The position numbers were made by a program, and so were the translations under genes. From NCBI GenBank assembly GCA_016189905.1, contig JACPRP010000112.1:1-56551 (forward strand): a DNA stretch of 56,551 bases. The letters run 5' to 3'. The stretch is from Chloroflexota bacterium (GTDB lineage: Bacteria; Chloroflexota; UBA6077; FW602-bin22; JACPRP01). Positions 42,852 to 51,550 of this stretch are shown here, one piece after another (position 1 is the first letter of the stretch; every line of letters starts with the position of its first letter). The notes below the pieces were generated by a model. The model did no database searches, was not told the origin of the DNA, and worked only from the letters and a program-made list of their open reading frames with translations.

Positions 42852-43346
42852 ATGGCTCAAGCAAATGGAAGCAATCCCTTCACGAATGCCGTGAAGCAGA
42901 TTATCGATCATAAGATCAGCACCGCCGTGATTCTGGTGCTGGTCATTGCCTTGATAGTGGTAAGTACGGCGAGGTTCTCCGAGCCGAGCGGCGCCAGCGC
43001 CTCGCAGAAAACGGGCGCGGCGCCCTCCGCCACCGAGCAGTATTTCAAAGGACAGACGGACTTTGACGCGTCGCTCATCTGGGAAAGCTTGAGCGACGAG
43101 CTCATTCAGAGGGCAGAGCTCACCGGGGCGACGCAGGATGATCTGCAGCAGCAGTTAGATGAAGCCAGGGACCTCGGTCGTGAGGTCGAGAATATCGTCT
43201 ACATCGGGGGTTATAACCTCGACGATGGCGGCAGCATGCAATTCTACGTCGTAACTGTGCGCGGCTCGGAAAGCGCCATGTCATCCGATCAGATGTTCTA
43301 CGTTTTCACGCTCGATGACACTGGCAAGATATTGAGTATCGAATAG
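42852..43346 (+). CDS. Membrane-anchored protein of unknown function
   Basis: 164 residues from ATG 42852 with GGGGAGGAA upstream. A single hydrophobic segment (STAVILVLVIALIVVS, residues ~23-38) is preceded by a basic/neutral cytoplasmic start and followed by an alanine/serine-rich linker and a ~120-residue exterior domain (TDFDASLIWESLSDEL, QMFYVFTLDDTGKILSIE). The C-terminal part has the alternating hydrophobicity of a small beta fold. No family recognised. It is alone on its strand, convergent with the DUF3048 gene. Confidence 0.75.
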   Translation: MAQANGSNPFTNAVKQIIDHKISTAVILVLVIALIVVSTARFSEPSGASASQKTGAAPSATEQYFKGQTDFDASLIWESLSDELIQRAELTGATQDDLQQQLDEARDLGREVENIVYIGGYNLDDGGSMQFYVVTVRGSESAMSSDQMFYVFTLDDTGKILSIE

Positions 43347-43416
43347 GGATGCCGGCGCGCCGCGTGCCAACGAGGTCACGGCCGGGGGGACGACAAAGTA
43401 AAAGTAAAGGGCGGAC

Positions 43417-44523
43417 TCATTCATAAGTAACTTTGCCGCTTGAAGGCACGATTTGAATCCAGGTTTGCCCGGCGTTGAAAAGAACCCTTTGGCCGTGCTC
43501 GTCCAGCAACTGGGTCGGCGAAGTCGGCGAATCCTTACGCCACGATCCCTCTATCGCTTTCCCGTCGAGGAAGAAATAGGCAGGACCGCTGCTGTCGACC
43601 AATGCCATATCCATTCGTCCGGCATTGTCGCCGGGAATACGCCAGGTGCGCACGAGTTGGACGACGACGTTCTTGGCGCGATATTGCGCCCCATTCGCTG
43701 CGTCGACGTGAGGCCGACCCAGCATATAGCGCAGGTAAGAGTTATCTTCCGCGTCATAGGTGTAACCGACGCGATAGCCATCGGGATGGACGATCGTGAT
43801 CTCGGTTATCCCCGGATCGGGGGCGTCGGGCTTGAATACAAGGGGGCCTAGCGACCCTTCGCCCCTGTCGCGAATCGTCTGCCGCAGCCGCTCGATCGAG
43901 GCGTAGAGGTTGTGCGGCGCGGCGCGATCTGCTGAGCGCCAGAAGCTACCCTCCCCATAGGTGAAGTCGATGCGCGAAATGCCCGTGCTTCTCTCGGCAG
44001 CATAGCCCTGTGGGCTGGAACCGGCGTGGACGTAGATGGCGTTGTACTCGCCTGCCCAGTAGATGAAGTAGTGGCGGGCGCTGCGGATTGGTCCGACGAC
44101 CGGTGCGGCGCGATTGGCAAAGATCGCCATAAAGCGCGTGATGCCAGCTTCCACTACCGCCTCGTATACGACGTCGGCATCGCTCATCCCGGTTTGTGGA
44201 CGGGCATCCTGCTGGTTATCGATCATCACCGCCATCGGCTGAAAATCAAAGGTCTGCTCCCAGACGGGGGTTGGCGTGGCGGATGGAGTTGGGGTGGGTG
44301 ATGGCAGGGCCGTGGCCGTCGCCGTGGGCGTAGGCGTCGCCTGTTCGGCCTCCGCCACCAGCTTTTCCTGCTCCGTGGCGCTTGCGGTTGCAGATGTCGG
44401 TGTGGCGCTCGCACGTGGAGCAGATGCGGCCAGATTTAGCCCCCCAGCGGCCGCGACAAGGACCACGATCAGTCCAACCACCGAGATCAACAGCACCCGG
44501 CGCTCCCCAGCTACCCCTCTCAT
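43417..44523 (-). CDS. DUF3048 (YerB-like) exported protein
   Basis: 368 residues. The N-terminus has a hydrophobic signal or anchor (LLISVVGLIVVLVAAAGGL) and a threonine/proline-rich linker (TPTPTATATALPSPTPTPS), then the two DUF3048 domains: PMAVMIDNQQDARPQTGMSD and DVVYEAVVEAGITRFMAIFA, later GPIRSARHYFIYWAGEYNAI. YerB-type proteins have no firmly established biochemical role. The TPTP linker suggests the folded part stands away from the membrane. It is transcribed in the same direction as the TrkA genes but is 91 bases downstream of the first. Confidence 0.9.
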   Translation of the reverse strand: MRGVAGERRVLLISVVGLIVVLVAAAGGLNLAASAPRASATPTSATASATEQEKLVAEAEQATPTPTATATALPSPTPTPSATPTPVWEQTFDFQPMAVMIDNQQDARPQTGMSDADVVYEAVVEAGITRFMAIFANRAAPVVGPIRSARHYFIYWAGEYNAIYVHAGSSPQGYAAERSTGISRIDFTYGEGSFWRSADRAAPHNLYASIERLRQTIRDRGEGSLGPLVFKPDAPDPGITEITIVHPDGYRVGYTYDAEDNSYLRYMLGRPHVDAANGAQYRAKNVVVQLVRTWRIPGDNAGRMDMALVDSSGPAYFFLDGKAIEGSWRKDSPTSPTQLLDEHGQRVLFNAGQTWIQIVPSSGKVTYE

Positions 44524-44614
44524 CTGTCCTCCCTGACGACGATTTGAGCCATTCTACTACGACTGAGTGGTTTGTCAAGCGGGAGGGCATAGGAATGATT
44601 GGTGATTTGGAGCG

Positions 44615-45271
44615 CTACTGCAGCGCTTCGGCGACCTTCTGTTCCTGCTGGGTTGTGGTCAGGATGACCACGCGATCGTCCGGTTGCAGCGTCAGATCCG
44701 CTTTGGGAAACAGGACCCTACCTTTTCTCAGAATCGCGACGCACACGGCATCCTGGGGCAGGGCGAGGTCACCGATCTCACTGCCGATCGATTTCGAGCC
44801 TTCGGGGATCGGCTTCTCGACGAGCGCGACCTCGCCTTCCCTGAGTCGGAGCAGCGTGACCAGGTCGCCGAGCGTCATCTCCTCCTCCAGGAGTTGAGCC
44901 ATCAGTGCGGCCTGGTTGACGGCGATGTCCACCCCCATATCTTTGCCAAACATCCATTCGTTGATCGGATTGTTCACGCGGGCCATGACGCGCTTGACGA
45001 GGAACTCGAACTTGGCCAGGGTGCAGGCGACCAGGTTATCTTCGTCATCTCCGGTCACGGCGATGAAAACGTCGGCCCCTGCCGCGCCGGCCTCGGCAAG
45101 GATGTTCGGATCGTCGCCGTCGCCCGTTACCACCTTCACGCCGAGATCCTTGGCGACGCGCGCGGCCACGTCGGGCTTCTTCTCCACCAGAGCCACCTTC
45201 TGCTTATCGCTGAGGAGAATCTCGGCCAGATGGCGGCCGACGAGGCCGGCGCCGACTATGACTACAAACAT
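44615..45271 (-). CDS. trkA: TrkA/KtrA-type RCK potassium-transport regulator (first)
   Basis: 218 residues from ATG 45271 (GAGGGAGGT upstream). The N-terminal Rossmann domain begins FVVIVGAGLVGRHLAEILL; VTGDGDDPNILAEAGAAGAD is the typical second nucleotide contact. A C-terminal RCK_C domain (about 140-218, DAVCVAILRKGRVLFPKADL) completes the protein. These proteins gate Trk/Ktr potassium channels in response to NAD(H)/ATP and, in many bacteria, c-di-AMP bound by RCK_C. It follows the second family member by 16 bases, so the two form one operon. No TrkH channel gene is in the window. Confidence 0.94.
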   Translation of the reverse strand: MFVVIVGAGLVGRHLAEILLSDKQKVALVEKKPDVAARVAKDLGVKVVTGDGDDPNILAEAGAAGADVFIAVTGDDEDNLVACTLAKFEFLVKRVMARVNNPINEWMFGKDMGVDIAVNQAALMAQLLEEEMTLGDLVTLLRLREGEVALVEKPIPEGSKSIGSEIGDLALPQDAVCVAILRKGRVLFPKADLTLQPDDRVVILTTTQQEQKVAEALQ

Positions 45272-45287
45272 GTCTGTACCTCCCTCT

Positions 45288-45935
45288 TCAAGGTGAGAGC
45301 ATGCTCTCGAGTCTTGGCATCGCCGTGGCGAGAACGGCGACAAGGACCCTGTCCCCCCTGGCTAAGGTGGTTATCGGACTGGGGATGAACGAGGTCCCCC
45401 CCCGAATCAACGCGATCACCTGGGCTTCTCCAGGTATCGTGAGGTCCTTAACCTGGCTGCCGTCCAGAAGCGGGCTTATCTCGGCCTCCACCACCTCTAC
45501 CTCGCCGTTGGCAACGGTGAGGACGCTGGTCAGTCCTACGTAAGTGAGCAGCTCGCGGATTTTGTTTGCCCCCCACACCGTGGACGATATGGTCGGAATC
45601 CCGAGGCGGCGGTAGATATCAGCCCTGAGAGGATCGTAGATCCTGGTCACAATCCGCGGCACTCGGAAACGATTTCGCGCCATCGCCGCCAGCACGTAGT
45701 TCGTATTGTCGCCGGCGGTGACGCTGGCAAAGGCATCCGCCATCTCGATGCCAGCCCGTTTGAGTATGTCTTGATCGAAGGCGTTACCCTCGATCAAATT
45801 GCCCGTAAACCCTCTGCCGATGCGCTTGAAGGCGGTAGCGTCCCGGTCGATAATTGAAACCTCGTGGCCATCCGTCGATAACAGCATCGCCAGCAACGAT
45901 CCGACGCGGCCACACCCGACGATGATCACCCTCAC
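45288..45935 (-). CDS. trkA: TrkA/KtrA-type RCK potassium-transport regulator (second)
   Basis: 215 residues from GTG 45935, eight bases after GGAGG; ATG 45941 is too close to that site. VIIVGCGRVGSLLAMLLS is the Rossmann start, IEGNAFDQDILKRAGIEMAD the conserved next block, and IPGEAQVIALIRGGTSFIP the RCK_C domain. It is related to but clearly different from its neighbour, as in the paired TrkA genes of many Chloroflexota and Firmicutes. A heteromeric ring or two separate channels are both possible. The P-type ATPase gene starts upstream on the same strand, 52 bases away. Confidence 0.94.
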   Translation of the reverse strand: MRVIIVGCGRVGSLLAMLLSTDGHEVSIIDRDATAFKRIGRGFTGNLIEGNAFDQDILKRAGIEMADAFASVTAGDNTNYVLAAMARNRFRVPRIVTRIYDPLRADIYRRLGIPTISSTVWGANKIRELLTYVGLTSVLTVANGEVEVVEAEISPLLDGSQVKDLTIPGEAQVIALIRGGTSFIPSPITTLARGDRVLVAVLATAMPRLESMLSP

Positions 45936-45987
45936 TGACATCACCTCCATTCCGATTTGCTTTCACTGTAGATCCGTTTCGCCTGCA

Positions 45988-48741
45988 CTATAGAGCCGTT
46001 TTGCTTTCACTGCGGCGCACAAGCCACTTCCTCGCCTCGTCGGCAAGGAACACAATCGGGCCAAAGAGTATCACGATCGCCCAATCTTCGATGCCGAGAG
46101 GATACATGCCGAAGAATTCGGCGAGCGGCGGCACGTACAGCAGAGCGAGGGTTACCACCATCTCGAAGCCGATGCCCCACAGGACCCAGCGATTGCTGAA
46201 CAGGCCTACGCGAAAAACGGAGACTTTGTTGGTGCGGGCCGCGAAAACGGTGCCTACCTGCGTCATAACGATCCCGAGAAAAGCGATGGTGGTCGCCTGC
46301 AAGTATAACGGATCGGTGGTCGCAAGCGGTGTCCCCCAGGTCCAGCCCGAGCGATACAGAACCCAGAAGAAGACGGCCATCACGAAAATCGACTCGATGG
46401 CGCCGAAGAAAAGATAGGCCCGCAAGAGAAGTGGCACGGTGAGCAGCCGTTCACGCCTCGGCCTTGGCGGTCGCCGCATTATACCGGGTTCGGCCGGCTC
46501 CACCCCCAGGGCCAGGGCCGGTAATGTTTCCGTGCCGACGTCGATGGCCAGGATTTGCATCGGCGTGATAGCCAGGGGGACGGGAAGAAGAGCGAAGGCG
46601 ATGAACGGGACGAATTCGGGGCCCAGATGGGCGAAGATGTAGACCAGGAACTTGCGAATGTTGTCGTATACCCTTCTCCCTTCCTCTACGGCTCGCTCGA
46701 TCGTGGCGAAGTTGTCGTCCGCCAGGATCATTTGCGCGGCCTCCTTGGCCACGTCGGTGCCCGCGATCCCCATGGCGATGCCGATGTCGGCCTTCTTGAG
46801 CGCCGGCGCGTCGTTGACCCCATCGCCGGTCATCGCCACGATCTGCCCGAGGCTCTGTAGCTCCGTGGCGATGCGCAGCTTGTGCTCGGGCGCGGCGCGG
46901 GCGAAGATAACGTTATGGGTCTGTAAGGCTTCGCGAAGGTCGTCGCTCGACATCTGGTCCAGGTCAGCACCGGTCACGATTCTGGTGCCGGCGCCGCTGA
47001 CCAGGCCGATCTTGGCGGCGATCGTCTTTGCCGTCAATCCGTAGTCGCCGGTTATCATATAGATGTTTATGCCTGCCTGATAGCAAAGCTTGATGGCATC
47101 GGCGACCTCGGGGCGAGGTGGGTCCATCATCGCGACGAGCCCGACGAAAACCAGGTCGCGCTCAACCTGCTCGACCGAGCGAATGTCGATGTTTTCGGGC
47201 AAAGGCCTGAAGGCAAGCCCGAGCACGCGCAAGGCGGCAAGCGCGAATCCGTCGTTCTCGTTCATCACCTGTTGTCTCAAGGCGAAGGTAAGCGGGCGGG
47301 CCTGTCCGTCGAGCAGGATTTGAGTGCAGATATCGAGAACCTCCTTGGGCGCGCCCTTGGTGTAGGACACCAGCTTGCCGTCCTCCTGATGTATGGTGGT
47401 CATCCGCTTGCGCACGGACTCGAACGGTAGCTCATAGACGCGTGGGGCGGTCTTGATCTCCCGTTCGTAATCGAATCCCCCTTTCAAAGCCGCGACGAGA
47501 AGGGCCGCCTCCGTGGGATCGCCGACGATGCGCCACTTCTCGTGTGGCGCAGATGGAGGTACGAGGCGGGCATTGTTGCAAAAGCTGGCGACCCGCAAGG
47601 GAGTGTGCAGGAGATGCGCGCTGGCTTCTCGGCTCAAAGCCGTACCGTCGAGGACGAACCCACCGACCGGCTCGTAGCCGACACCCGTCACGTGTACCGT
47701 CTCGCCATCGAACCAGATCTCGCGCACCGTCATTTCGTTCTGGGTCAGGGTCCCGGTCTTGTCCGTGCAAATCGTCGTGACAGACCCCATCGTCTCCACG
47801 GCTGAAAGGCGCTTGACCAAAGCGTTTCTCCTGGCCAGGGCGCCGACGCCGACGGCGAGGGCAAGCGTAAGTGTTGGCAGAAGGCCCTCAGGAACGTTGG
47901 CGATGATCATGCCGATGGCGAAGAGTATGGCGTCGCCGATGGACAGTTGCGCGAGAAAGGTGCCGACGACGAAGAGAAGGATGCCGGCGACGATGGCTAT
48001 CCCGGCGATGAAGAAGGCGATGTTGTGCACCTCGATTTGCAGCGGGCTCGGCGCCAGCTTTACGGTCTGGGTAAGACGAGCGATCTTGCCGAACTGCGTT
48101 TCCATGCCGGTGGCGGACACCACGGCCCGCCCAGACCCGAAGGCGACGGTGGTTCCCGCGAACACGAGGTTGGGGATCTCACTGAGCGGCACCGGGCGCT
48201 CAGGGACCGGATCAGCGATTCTCCGCACCGGCTCGGATTCGCCGGTCAGCGCCGCGTTGATGGTTCGCATCTCGACCGCCTGGATGAGACGGGCATCGGC
48301 AGAGATGTTATCGCCGGCGTCGAGGATAACGATGTCGCCGGGCACCAGCTCTCGCGCGAGAATCTCTTTGATCTCGCCATCACGGACGACGCGCGCCTTC
48401 GCCGGCAGAAGCTTCTTCAGCGCCTCGACGGCCCTCTCGGCCTGAAACTCCTGCACGAAGGCGAAACCCGCGTTGAGCACGATGACGGCGATGATCGTCC
48501 AGGCGAGGGCCTGTGACCCAGAGATGAAAGCCAGTGCAGCGCTGGCCCAGAGCAGCAGGGCGAACACCTGATAGAAGTTGGCCAGGAAGCGAAAGATCAG
48601 GGGGGTCTTGCGGGCTTCCTCGATTTCGTTTGGCCCGTACTGCCGCAGTCGGCGTGCCGCCTCCTCGTCAGATAGGCCACGAGGAGCAGTGTTCAGGGCC
48701 TGATATACTTGATTTGCGGGGAGCGAGTATACCGGTGCCAA
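45988..48741 (-). CDS. P2-type cation-transporting ATPase
   Basis: 917 residues, full length for calcium- or sodium/potassium-type P2 ATPases. Cation ATPase N-domain at the start (YQALNTAPRGLSDEEAARRL), actuator TGES in AALTGESEPVRR, phosphorylation motif DKTGTLTQNEMTV with Asp327, then MITGDYGLTAKTIA and TGDGVNDAPALKKADIGIAM hinge motifs. About ten membrane segments are placed as in SERCA-like pumps, with the last six after residue ~700. The membrane site PEGLLPTLTLALAVGV is the P2 signature PEGL. Calcium is the most common cargo but sodium or potassium cannot be excluded. It lies upstream of the two RCK genes on the same strand. Confidence 0.95.
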   Translation of the reverse strand: MAPVYSLPANQVYQALNTAPRGLSDEEAARRLRQYGPNEIEEARKTPLIFRFLANFYQVFALLLWASAALAFISGSQALAWTIIAVIVLNAGFAFVQEFQAERAVEALKKLLPAKARVVRDGEIKEILARELVPGDIVILDAGDNISADARLIQAVEMRTINAALTGESEPVRRIADPVPERPVPLSEIPNLVFAGTTVAFGSGRAVVSATGMETQFGKIARLTQTVKLAPSPLQIEVHNIAFFIAGIAIVAGILLFVVGTFLAQLSIGDAILFAIGMIIANVPEGLLPTLTLALAVGVGALARRNALVKRLSAVETMGSVTTICTDKTGTLTQNEMTVREIWFDGETVHVTGVGYEPVGGFVLDGTALSREASAHLLHTPLRVASFCNNARLVPPSAPHEKWRIVGDPTEAALLVAALKGGFDYEREIKTAPRVYELPFESVRKRMTTIHQEDGKLVSYTKGAPKEVLDICTQILLDGQARPLTFALRQQVMNENDGFALAALRVLGLAFRPLPENIDIRSVEQVERDLVFVGLVAMMDPPRPEVADAIKLCYQAGINIYMITGDYGLTAKTIAAKIGLVSGAGTRIVTGADLDQMSSDDLREALQTHNVIFARAAPEHKLRIATELQSLGQIVAMTGDGVNDAPALKKADIGIAMGIAGTDVAKEAAQMILADDNFATIERAVEEGRRVYDNIRKFLVYIFAHLGPEFVPFIAFALLPVPLAITPMQILAIDVGTETLPALALGVEPAEPGIMRRPPRPRRERLLTVPLLLRAYLFFGAIESIFVMAVFFWVLYRSGWTWGTPLATTDPLYLQATTIAFLGIVMTQVGTVFAARTNKVSVFRVGLFSNRWVLWGIGFEMVVTLALLYVPPLAEFFGMYPLGIEDWAIVILFGPIVFLADEARKWLVRRSESKTAL

Positions 48742-49059
48742 ATGCCTGGTCCGCTAGTTTGTCGCCCTCTACCCCTCAGCCCCTGGCGCGGTTTGCGATA
48801 GGCTTTAGCCACCGACTGGGCGGCGTAGCGGCAATCCCCGCGTGGTTACCCTGAGACGGCTGTCTAACGCAAACTGCTCTAGAACAAGTATAACTTTGAA
48901 TTTGCCTGGCTGTCAACGAAAACCAACTCTGCGCCTAGCATTCGGGAACCAGAAACAATGGGCTATTGCTGAATCCGCACGATGATACCACATCGATCTC
49001 GATGTGTGCGGTGAAGAATATGCCAACAGAATGAGACTTTGTTGGAACAGGAATGGTCA
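48742..49059. other. Gap between P-type ATPase and LVIVD-repeat gene
   Basis: No gene seen. An 8-bp perfect palindrome with arms CACATCGA and TCGATGTG (48989-49006, 2-base loop) lies downstream of the LVIVD gene and could help end its transcript; no T-run follows. The stretch 48742-48860 contains the ATPase upstream region. Confidence 0.45.
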
Positions 49060-50313
49060 TCAGTTCTTTATCAAAAGAGGCAAGAACACAGTGGATCCCG
49101 CGTCTGCCCCCGGGTCCGGCGATAGCACCGCAAGACCTCCCCCTCTGTCGGCAACGTAGATGAACGCGCCAGCAACATCCAGGTTCCAGCTATCTCCTGG
49201 TGTATCATAGAAGGCAACCTCCCGGGGATTCGCGGGCGTGGAAACATCTATCACACGCACCCCTCCGATTTCATCGGCGACATAGGCGTGATTCCCCACC
49301 AGCTTTACGCTGCGAGCATATCCCGGAGTGTCGTAGGTGCTGATCAGTGTGGGGCTCGCGGGATTCGAGACGTCGACTATCCGCAGTCCGTTTGGCCCGT
49401 CGGCGACATAGGCACGCCCGCCGGAAGCGGCGACCCCCGTCGCATCGCCCGTCGCATCGATCGACGTCGCGAAGGTGGTAACCAACCGTGGATTCGCCTT
49501 GTCGCTGACGTCGAGGATATGAATTCCGTTGAATGAGCCGGAGTAGTGGCCGTATACGACGTAGGCGTAATCTCCGTCAACCGCAATATCCTGGGCCGTG
49601 CGCCCGGTCCGATACGAGCCCACAACCGTCGGGCTGGTGGGGTTGGATAGGTCGAGGATGCGCATATAATCCCATCCCCCGACGTAGGCATAACGACCCG
49701 CAATAATCATCCGTCCGCCACCCGTGAAGGTTCCAACCTGGGCAGGAGCAGAAGGGTTAGATACGTCGACGATGAGACCACGGTCGCCCAAATAAGTCAG
49801 GGTGCCTGAGATCACAATGTTCCGCAGTGGCCCGTATACGGATGTTCGAAAGATCGCGACTTGTGTTGGTCTCGACGGCCGCAGAACGTCGATGATGCGC
49901 AATCCCTCTGAACTGCCGACATAGGCATATTGACCGCGTACGACCACATCGTAGGGCTGTCCCACGAACTCGTAGGAGCTTGCCGCGGCGAGGTTAACTG
50001 GATGGGAGACGTCGATAACGCTCAGGCCGCCATACCAACCGTTGAGCACGAAAGCATAGCTACCTGATACGGCTACAGCCCCCGCGTAATTTGGGGTGAC
50101 GAAGAAACCGACTTCGGCTGGGCTGACCGGATTGGCGATGTTTATGATTCGTAAACCCCCGCCGCTGTCGGCAACGTAGGCGTAACCGCTCAAGACGTCG
50201 CTGGTCGGGTAAACTGTTCCCCTGTGGACGAGGATGGCGAACGCTTGCTGCGAGCCATTATACTCAATTTCAGACTGGCGCTCAAGCCCAAGGATCTCGC
50301 GGCGACCTGGCAC
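49060..50313 (-). CDS. LVIVD-repeat beta-propeller protein, apparently without export signal
   Basis: 417 residues from GTG 50313. Eight or so repeats of about 42 residues share YAYVADxxGGLRIIDVSNPxxP (for example YVADGPNGLRIVDVSNPASP), the LVIVD pattern of surface beta-propellers. The C-terminus SDPGADAGSTVFLPLLIKN ends like many Chloroflexota exported proteins. However, the first 40 residues (PGRREILGLERQSEIEYNGS) are not a signal peptide, and the first repeat starts immediately after. The 5' part has probably been lost or replaced, so this may be a pseudogene or an intracellular leftover. The divergent promoter at 50336 begins just 23 bases beyond the start. Confidence 0.8.
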   Translation of the reverse strand: MPGRREILGLERQSEIEYNGSQQAFAILVHRGTVYPTSDVLSGYAYVADSGGGLRIINIANPVSPAEVGFFVTPNYAGAVAVSGSYAFVLNGWYGGLSVIDVSHPVNLAAASSYEFVGQPYDVVVRGQYAYVGSSEGLRIIDVLRPSRPTQVAIFRTSVYGPLRNIVISGTLTYLGDRGLIVDVSNPSAPAQVGTFTGGGRMIIAGRYAYVGGWDYMRILDLSNPTSPTVVGSYRTGRTAQDIAVDGDYAYVVYGHYSGSFNGIHILDVSDKANPRLVTTFATSIDATGDATGVAASGGRAYVADGPNGLRIVDVSNPASPTLISTYDTPGYARSVKLVGNHAYVADEIGGVRVIDVSTPANPREVAFYDTPGDSWNLDVAGAFIYVADRGGGLAVLSPDPGADAGSTVFLPLLIKN

Positions 50314-50335
50314 GCACCCAAACCGAATTTCCTAC

Positions 50336-50364
50336 TTGACAAGTTATGAGTAAACGACTATGCT
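50336..50364 (+). promoter_or_regulatory. Sigma-70-type promoter
   Basis: TTGACA (50336-50341), 17-base spacer, TATGCT (50359-50364). It should start transcription near 50371, 70 bases ahead of the gene at 50442. A second TATAAT at 50417-50422 lacks a good -35 box. Confidence 0.7.
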
Positions 50365-50441
50365 ACCGCTTACCTCAGTATTGGCCCGAAAGATCCTCAA
50401 CCAGGCGGCGATGCGATATAATAGACTGGAGGGCTTGTGAA

Positions 50442-51083
50442 ATGTCACTGCTCAGAGAAAGCTTCCTGGAGATCTTCTATCTGTCGACGCTCTGCCGCAA
50501 GACGAAGGAGTTCCTGACGGCGTACCTGGCTGGAGACGGTAAGCTGCCGGGCGAAGGCGTGGATTACCTGGCAACGTTTACGCTCTCGCACATCGACGAC
50601 ATGCAGCAAGGCTTCAAATGGACATTGCGCGCGACCGAGGCCGAGCTCGACGAGCTGCGGTATCTGCTGAAGCAGTCTGATGTGATCGAATGGGATGGTG
50701 GTGATGAGGTCGAGAAGCTGCGTCCGCGCAAGGCCGTGGCTCCGGACCTCAGGAAGATCCAGGCGCTGCAGCACGCCAAGGTCGTGCTCAGCATTATGCC
50801 GGCTATGCCACGGAGTGCGATCACGTATCCGCTCAACAGGTCTTACGCCGACATTCCCCCGCCATCAAGGCCGGCGGAGTTGGCCGCCCGCATCGACGAG
50901 CTCGAGCGGATGATCTGGGAGACGGCTATGCAGCGGGCGCTGAAGCGGCTGGACAGGAACTCATACAGGCGGGCCTACGGCTTCTTTGACGCGGCGAACT
51001 GGCTGGCGGTTGAACATCTCAAGCTGTTCGCCAAAGGGAGATCGAGTGGGGCAGATGATAGCGGCGATCAGTTGCCGAATTGA
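50442..51083 (+). CDS. Unknown protein
   Basis: 213 residues from ATG 50442 (GGAGGG upstream); the frame extends to 50346 without a better start. Mostly helical: LRESFLEIFYLSTLCRKTKE, then FTLSHIDDMQQGFKWTLRAT and RIDELERMIWETAMQRALK. No membrane segment or catalytic motif visible and no family recognised. The last 16 bases overlap the convergent gene at 51068-51403. It has its own promoter. Confidence 0.75.
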   Translation: MSLLRESFLEIFYLSTLCRKTKEFLTAYLAGDGKLPGEGVDYLATFTLSHIDDMQQGFKWTLRATEAELDELRYLLKQSDVIEWDGGDEVEKLRPRKAVAPDLRKIQALQHAKVVLSIMPAMPRSAITYPLNRSYADIPPPSRPAELAARIDELERMIWETAMQRALKRLDRNSYRRAYGFFDAANWLAVEHLKLFAKGRSSGADDSGDQLPN

Positions 51084-51403
51084 AGCACCCTGACCATCCG
51101 ATCTCCCCGCAGCATTATCCAGCCGGAGTCGATGGGGACGTCCTCCGCTTGGCCGGGCGCAGTCGCCTCGCTCAGTCGGTGTACCTCGATCTCGCCCCCC
51201 GATTCCCTTTGGAACTTCGTGAGCATCTCGAAGATAAAGCCGTCGCTGGCGCTGCCGATCTTGTTTATCTGCACCTTGCCGCAAGGCAACCAGGACACCG
51301 AAGCCGCCGTTGGTCTGTGACGAGGCTTCTTCTTGGAGATAACGATAATCTCTAGTTCGCCTGAGCTCAAGCGATACAGCTTGTCGATGCCCTCTTTCTC
51401 CAT
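51068..51403 (-). CDS. Unknown 111-residue protein
   Basis: Starts at ATG 51403 (AAAGGGCTGGGAA upstream). Contains KLYRLSSGELEIIVISKKKP and GWIMLRGDRMVRVLQFGN, alternating beta-rich sequence. No family recognised. It lies 147 bases downstream of spoVR on the same strand and could be the last gene of that operon. Its 3' end overlaps the convergent gene by 16 bases. Confidence 0.65.
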   Translation of the reverse strand: MEKEGIDKLYRLSSGELEIIVISKKKPRHRPTAASVSWLPCGKVQINKIGSASDGFIFEMLTKFQRESGGEIEVHRLSEATAPGQAEDVPIDSGWIMLRGDRMVRVLQFGN

Positions 51404-51550
51404 TTCCCAGCCCTTTCGTCAGAATAGTGTGACAGTGGGAGCCCAACGTGAAAGACATCATATCGGCGCGTGCCATACTCCCTGGCCTGCGCCGCATCGC
51501 ATTTCATCATGATCGAGTATAGCACGGGGAGATGGCCAGGGCAATAATGA

